Below are positions 5,676-6,193 of a stretch of 6,193 nt of DNA, piece after piece. A program made the translations under genes and the position numbers. Position 1 is the stretch's first letter, and every line of letters begins with the position of its first letter. Source of the DNA: Lonsdalea britannica (lineage in GTDB: Bacteria; Pseudomonadota; Gammaproteobacteria; Enterobacterales; Enterobacteriaceae); assembly GCF_946477055.1 (NCBI RefSeq), contig NZ_CAMKXG010000212.1, positions 1 through 6,193 of the forward strand. Direction: 5' to 3'. The notes beneath the pieces are model-generated. The model did no database searches and was not told the origin of the DNA. It worked only from the letters and a program-made list of their open reading frames with translations.

Positions 5676-5694
5676 CGAAGAATTCAATTCTTCG
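5676..5694 (-). other. Hairpin with the pchB stop codon as its loop
   Basis: CGAAGAAT and ATTCTTCG (5676-5683 and 5687-5694) are perfect complements, and the three loop bases 5684-5686 are exactly the pchB TGA stop on the minus strand. The following bases (AGATTTAAC) have only a short T-run, so this is at best a leaky terminator. It may instead be a processing or mRNA-stability element setting the ratio of PchB to the synthase. Confidence 0.45.
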
Positions 5695-5980
5695 TCCGCC
5701 AATATTTAATTTGCTCGCTAATAAATTGATGGATGATGTTCTTAAACAGCGAGGCAATGAATTCCTCATCAATATGATGTTCTCTCGCCCAGCGGCGGCG
5801 TTCATCCAGCATGCTTTCTACGCGATCCGGCGCTGAAATACTGGCTTCGTCGGCCTTGAAGCGGCTGGCCGAATAGACGTAATCCAAGCGCTGCAGAAAG
5901 AGAGTGAATATCTGCTTATCAATGGAATCAATACCATCTCGAACATCCTGTAAGTTGCGGCAATCTTTTGGGTCAAGCAT
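5684..5980 (-). CDS. pchB: Isochorismate pyruvate lyase (salicylate biosynthesis)
   Basis: The 98-residue, all-helical AroQ-type chorismate-mutase-fold protein closely matches Pseudomonas aeruginosa PchB (101 residues). All four PchB active-site residues fall at the same numbers: Arg14, Arg31, Lys42 and Gln90. Family stretches DYVYSASRFKADE (33-45) and SEQIKYWR (88-95) are also present. It removes pyruvate from isochorismate to give salicylate and may have weak chorismate mutase activity. It should act as a cytoplasmic intertwined dimer. It is the first gene of a two-gene unit with the isochorismate synthase, the same B-then-A order as in Pseudomonas. AAAGGA 10 bases before the ATG supports the start, with a somewhat long spacing. 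Many enterobacteria instead use one bifunctional salicylate synthase (Irp9/YbtS), so the split pair is notable. Confidence 0.95.
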   Translation of the reverse strand: MLDPKDCRNLQDVRDGIDSIDKQIFTLFLQRLDYVYSASRFKADEASISAPDRVESMLDERRRWAREHHIDEEFIASLFKNIIHQFISEQIKYWRTKN

Positions 5981-6193
5981 AAATGCACCGTCCTTTAATC
6001 AACGACTGTTGGTGAGAATCAACAGGCGGCTATGATTGATGTGATCGATGAAAATAACTTTGTGGGCTAACCTAAGGGAAAAGACGAATATTCTCGTCTG
6101 GAAAAGATTATTCCTGGAAACGATTTCGAGTAAATATAATATTTTTTATGTGTAAATATATTTTTTTATGTTCAGATTGATATCTTTATAATA
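5981..6193 (-). promoter_or_regulatory. AT-rich upstream region of the salicylate operon
   Basis: The 213 bases before pchB should hold its promoter. They contain an inverted repeat in the leader (CTGTTG 6006-6011 with CAACAG 6020-6025), a 6-bp inverted repeat AGACGA-ATATTC-TCGTCT (6082-6099) and a tandem AT-rich repeat (6130-6171). Several TATAAT-like hexamers exist in the AT tract but none has a good -35 at the right spacing, so I do not fix a promoter. I find no convincing Fur box. The AT tract is a plausible H-NS target (inference). Confidence 0.35.
6130..6171. repeat. Imperfect AT-rich tandem repeat
   Basis: Two units follow head to tail: 6130-6151 (22 bases) and 6152-6171 (20 bases). 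Both start GTAAATATA and end TTTTTTATGT, differing by a two-base indel in the middle. T-tracts about two helical turns apart suggest intrinsic curvature. The repeat lies about 150-190 bp upstream of pchB. Confidence 0.6.

Noticed and set aside
6172..6193. Possible Fur box near the right edge
   Set aside because: Only about 10 of 19 positions match the consensus, little more than AT richness would give, and the site runs into the window edge.

Overview
The window looks like an accessory region of a gammaproteobacterium, most likely an enterobacterium. This rests on a TacAT-type toxin-antitoxin pair, an isochorismate synthase very close in sequence to E. coli EntC, Shine-Dalgarno-rich starts, AT-rich spacers and a possible tRNA-Phe 3'-end remnant. 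No rRNA, complete tRNA, CRISPR array or intact transposase is visible. The species assignment is an inference.

Layout, left to right. (1) Positions 1-390, minus strand: the first 12 codons of a TacT-like GNAT toxin, overlapped by 4 bases (ATGA) with its complete DUF1778/TacA antitoxin, then a recognisable promoter with a small palindrome between -35 and -10. (2) Positions 391-1089: about 700 bases of AT-rich DNA without a convincing gene. It holds a short match to the 3' end of tRNA-Phe (possible integration scar), two inverted repeats (one with a perfect 16-bp stem) and a 37-codon ORF whose start codon lies in the loop of that stem. (3) Positions 1090-3976: a divergent cassette. A LysR-family regulator reads left. 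An NAD(P)-dependent short-chain dehydrogenase and a chloroperoxidase-type alpha/beta hydrolase with a signal-like N-terminus read right. The 107-110 bp between regulator and dehydrogenase holds a clear 8-bp inverted repeat of T-N11-A type plus a third half-site. (4) Positions 3977-4444: a gene-poor zone where the hydrolase and the salicylate operon converge, with three hairpins and one doubtful 53-codon ORF. (5) Positions 4445-5980, minus strand: pchB then an EntC/PchA-like isochorismate synthase, which together convert chorismate to salicylate. (6) Positions 5981-6193: a very AT-rich upstream region with a tandem repeat.

How the genes work together. The isochorismate synthase makes isochorismate from chorismate, and PchB removes pyruvate to give salicylate. 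All four known PchB active-site residues and the synthase base, acid and Mg ligands are present, so the pair should be active. Salicylate is normally a siderophore precursor, but no adenylation, NRPS, receptor or export gene lies inside the window, so its fate cannot be read here. The LysR/dehydrogenase/hydrolase group looks like an independent, self-contained regulon; its substrate is unknown. The toxin-antitoxin pair is a typical accessory passenger.
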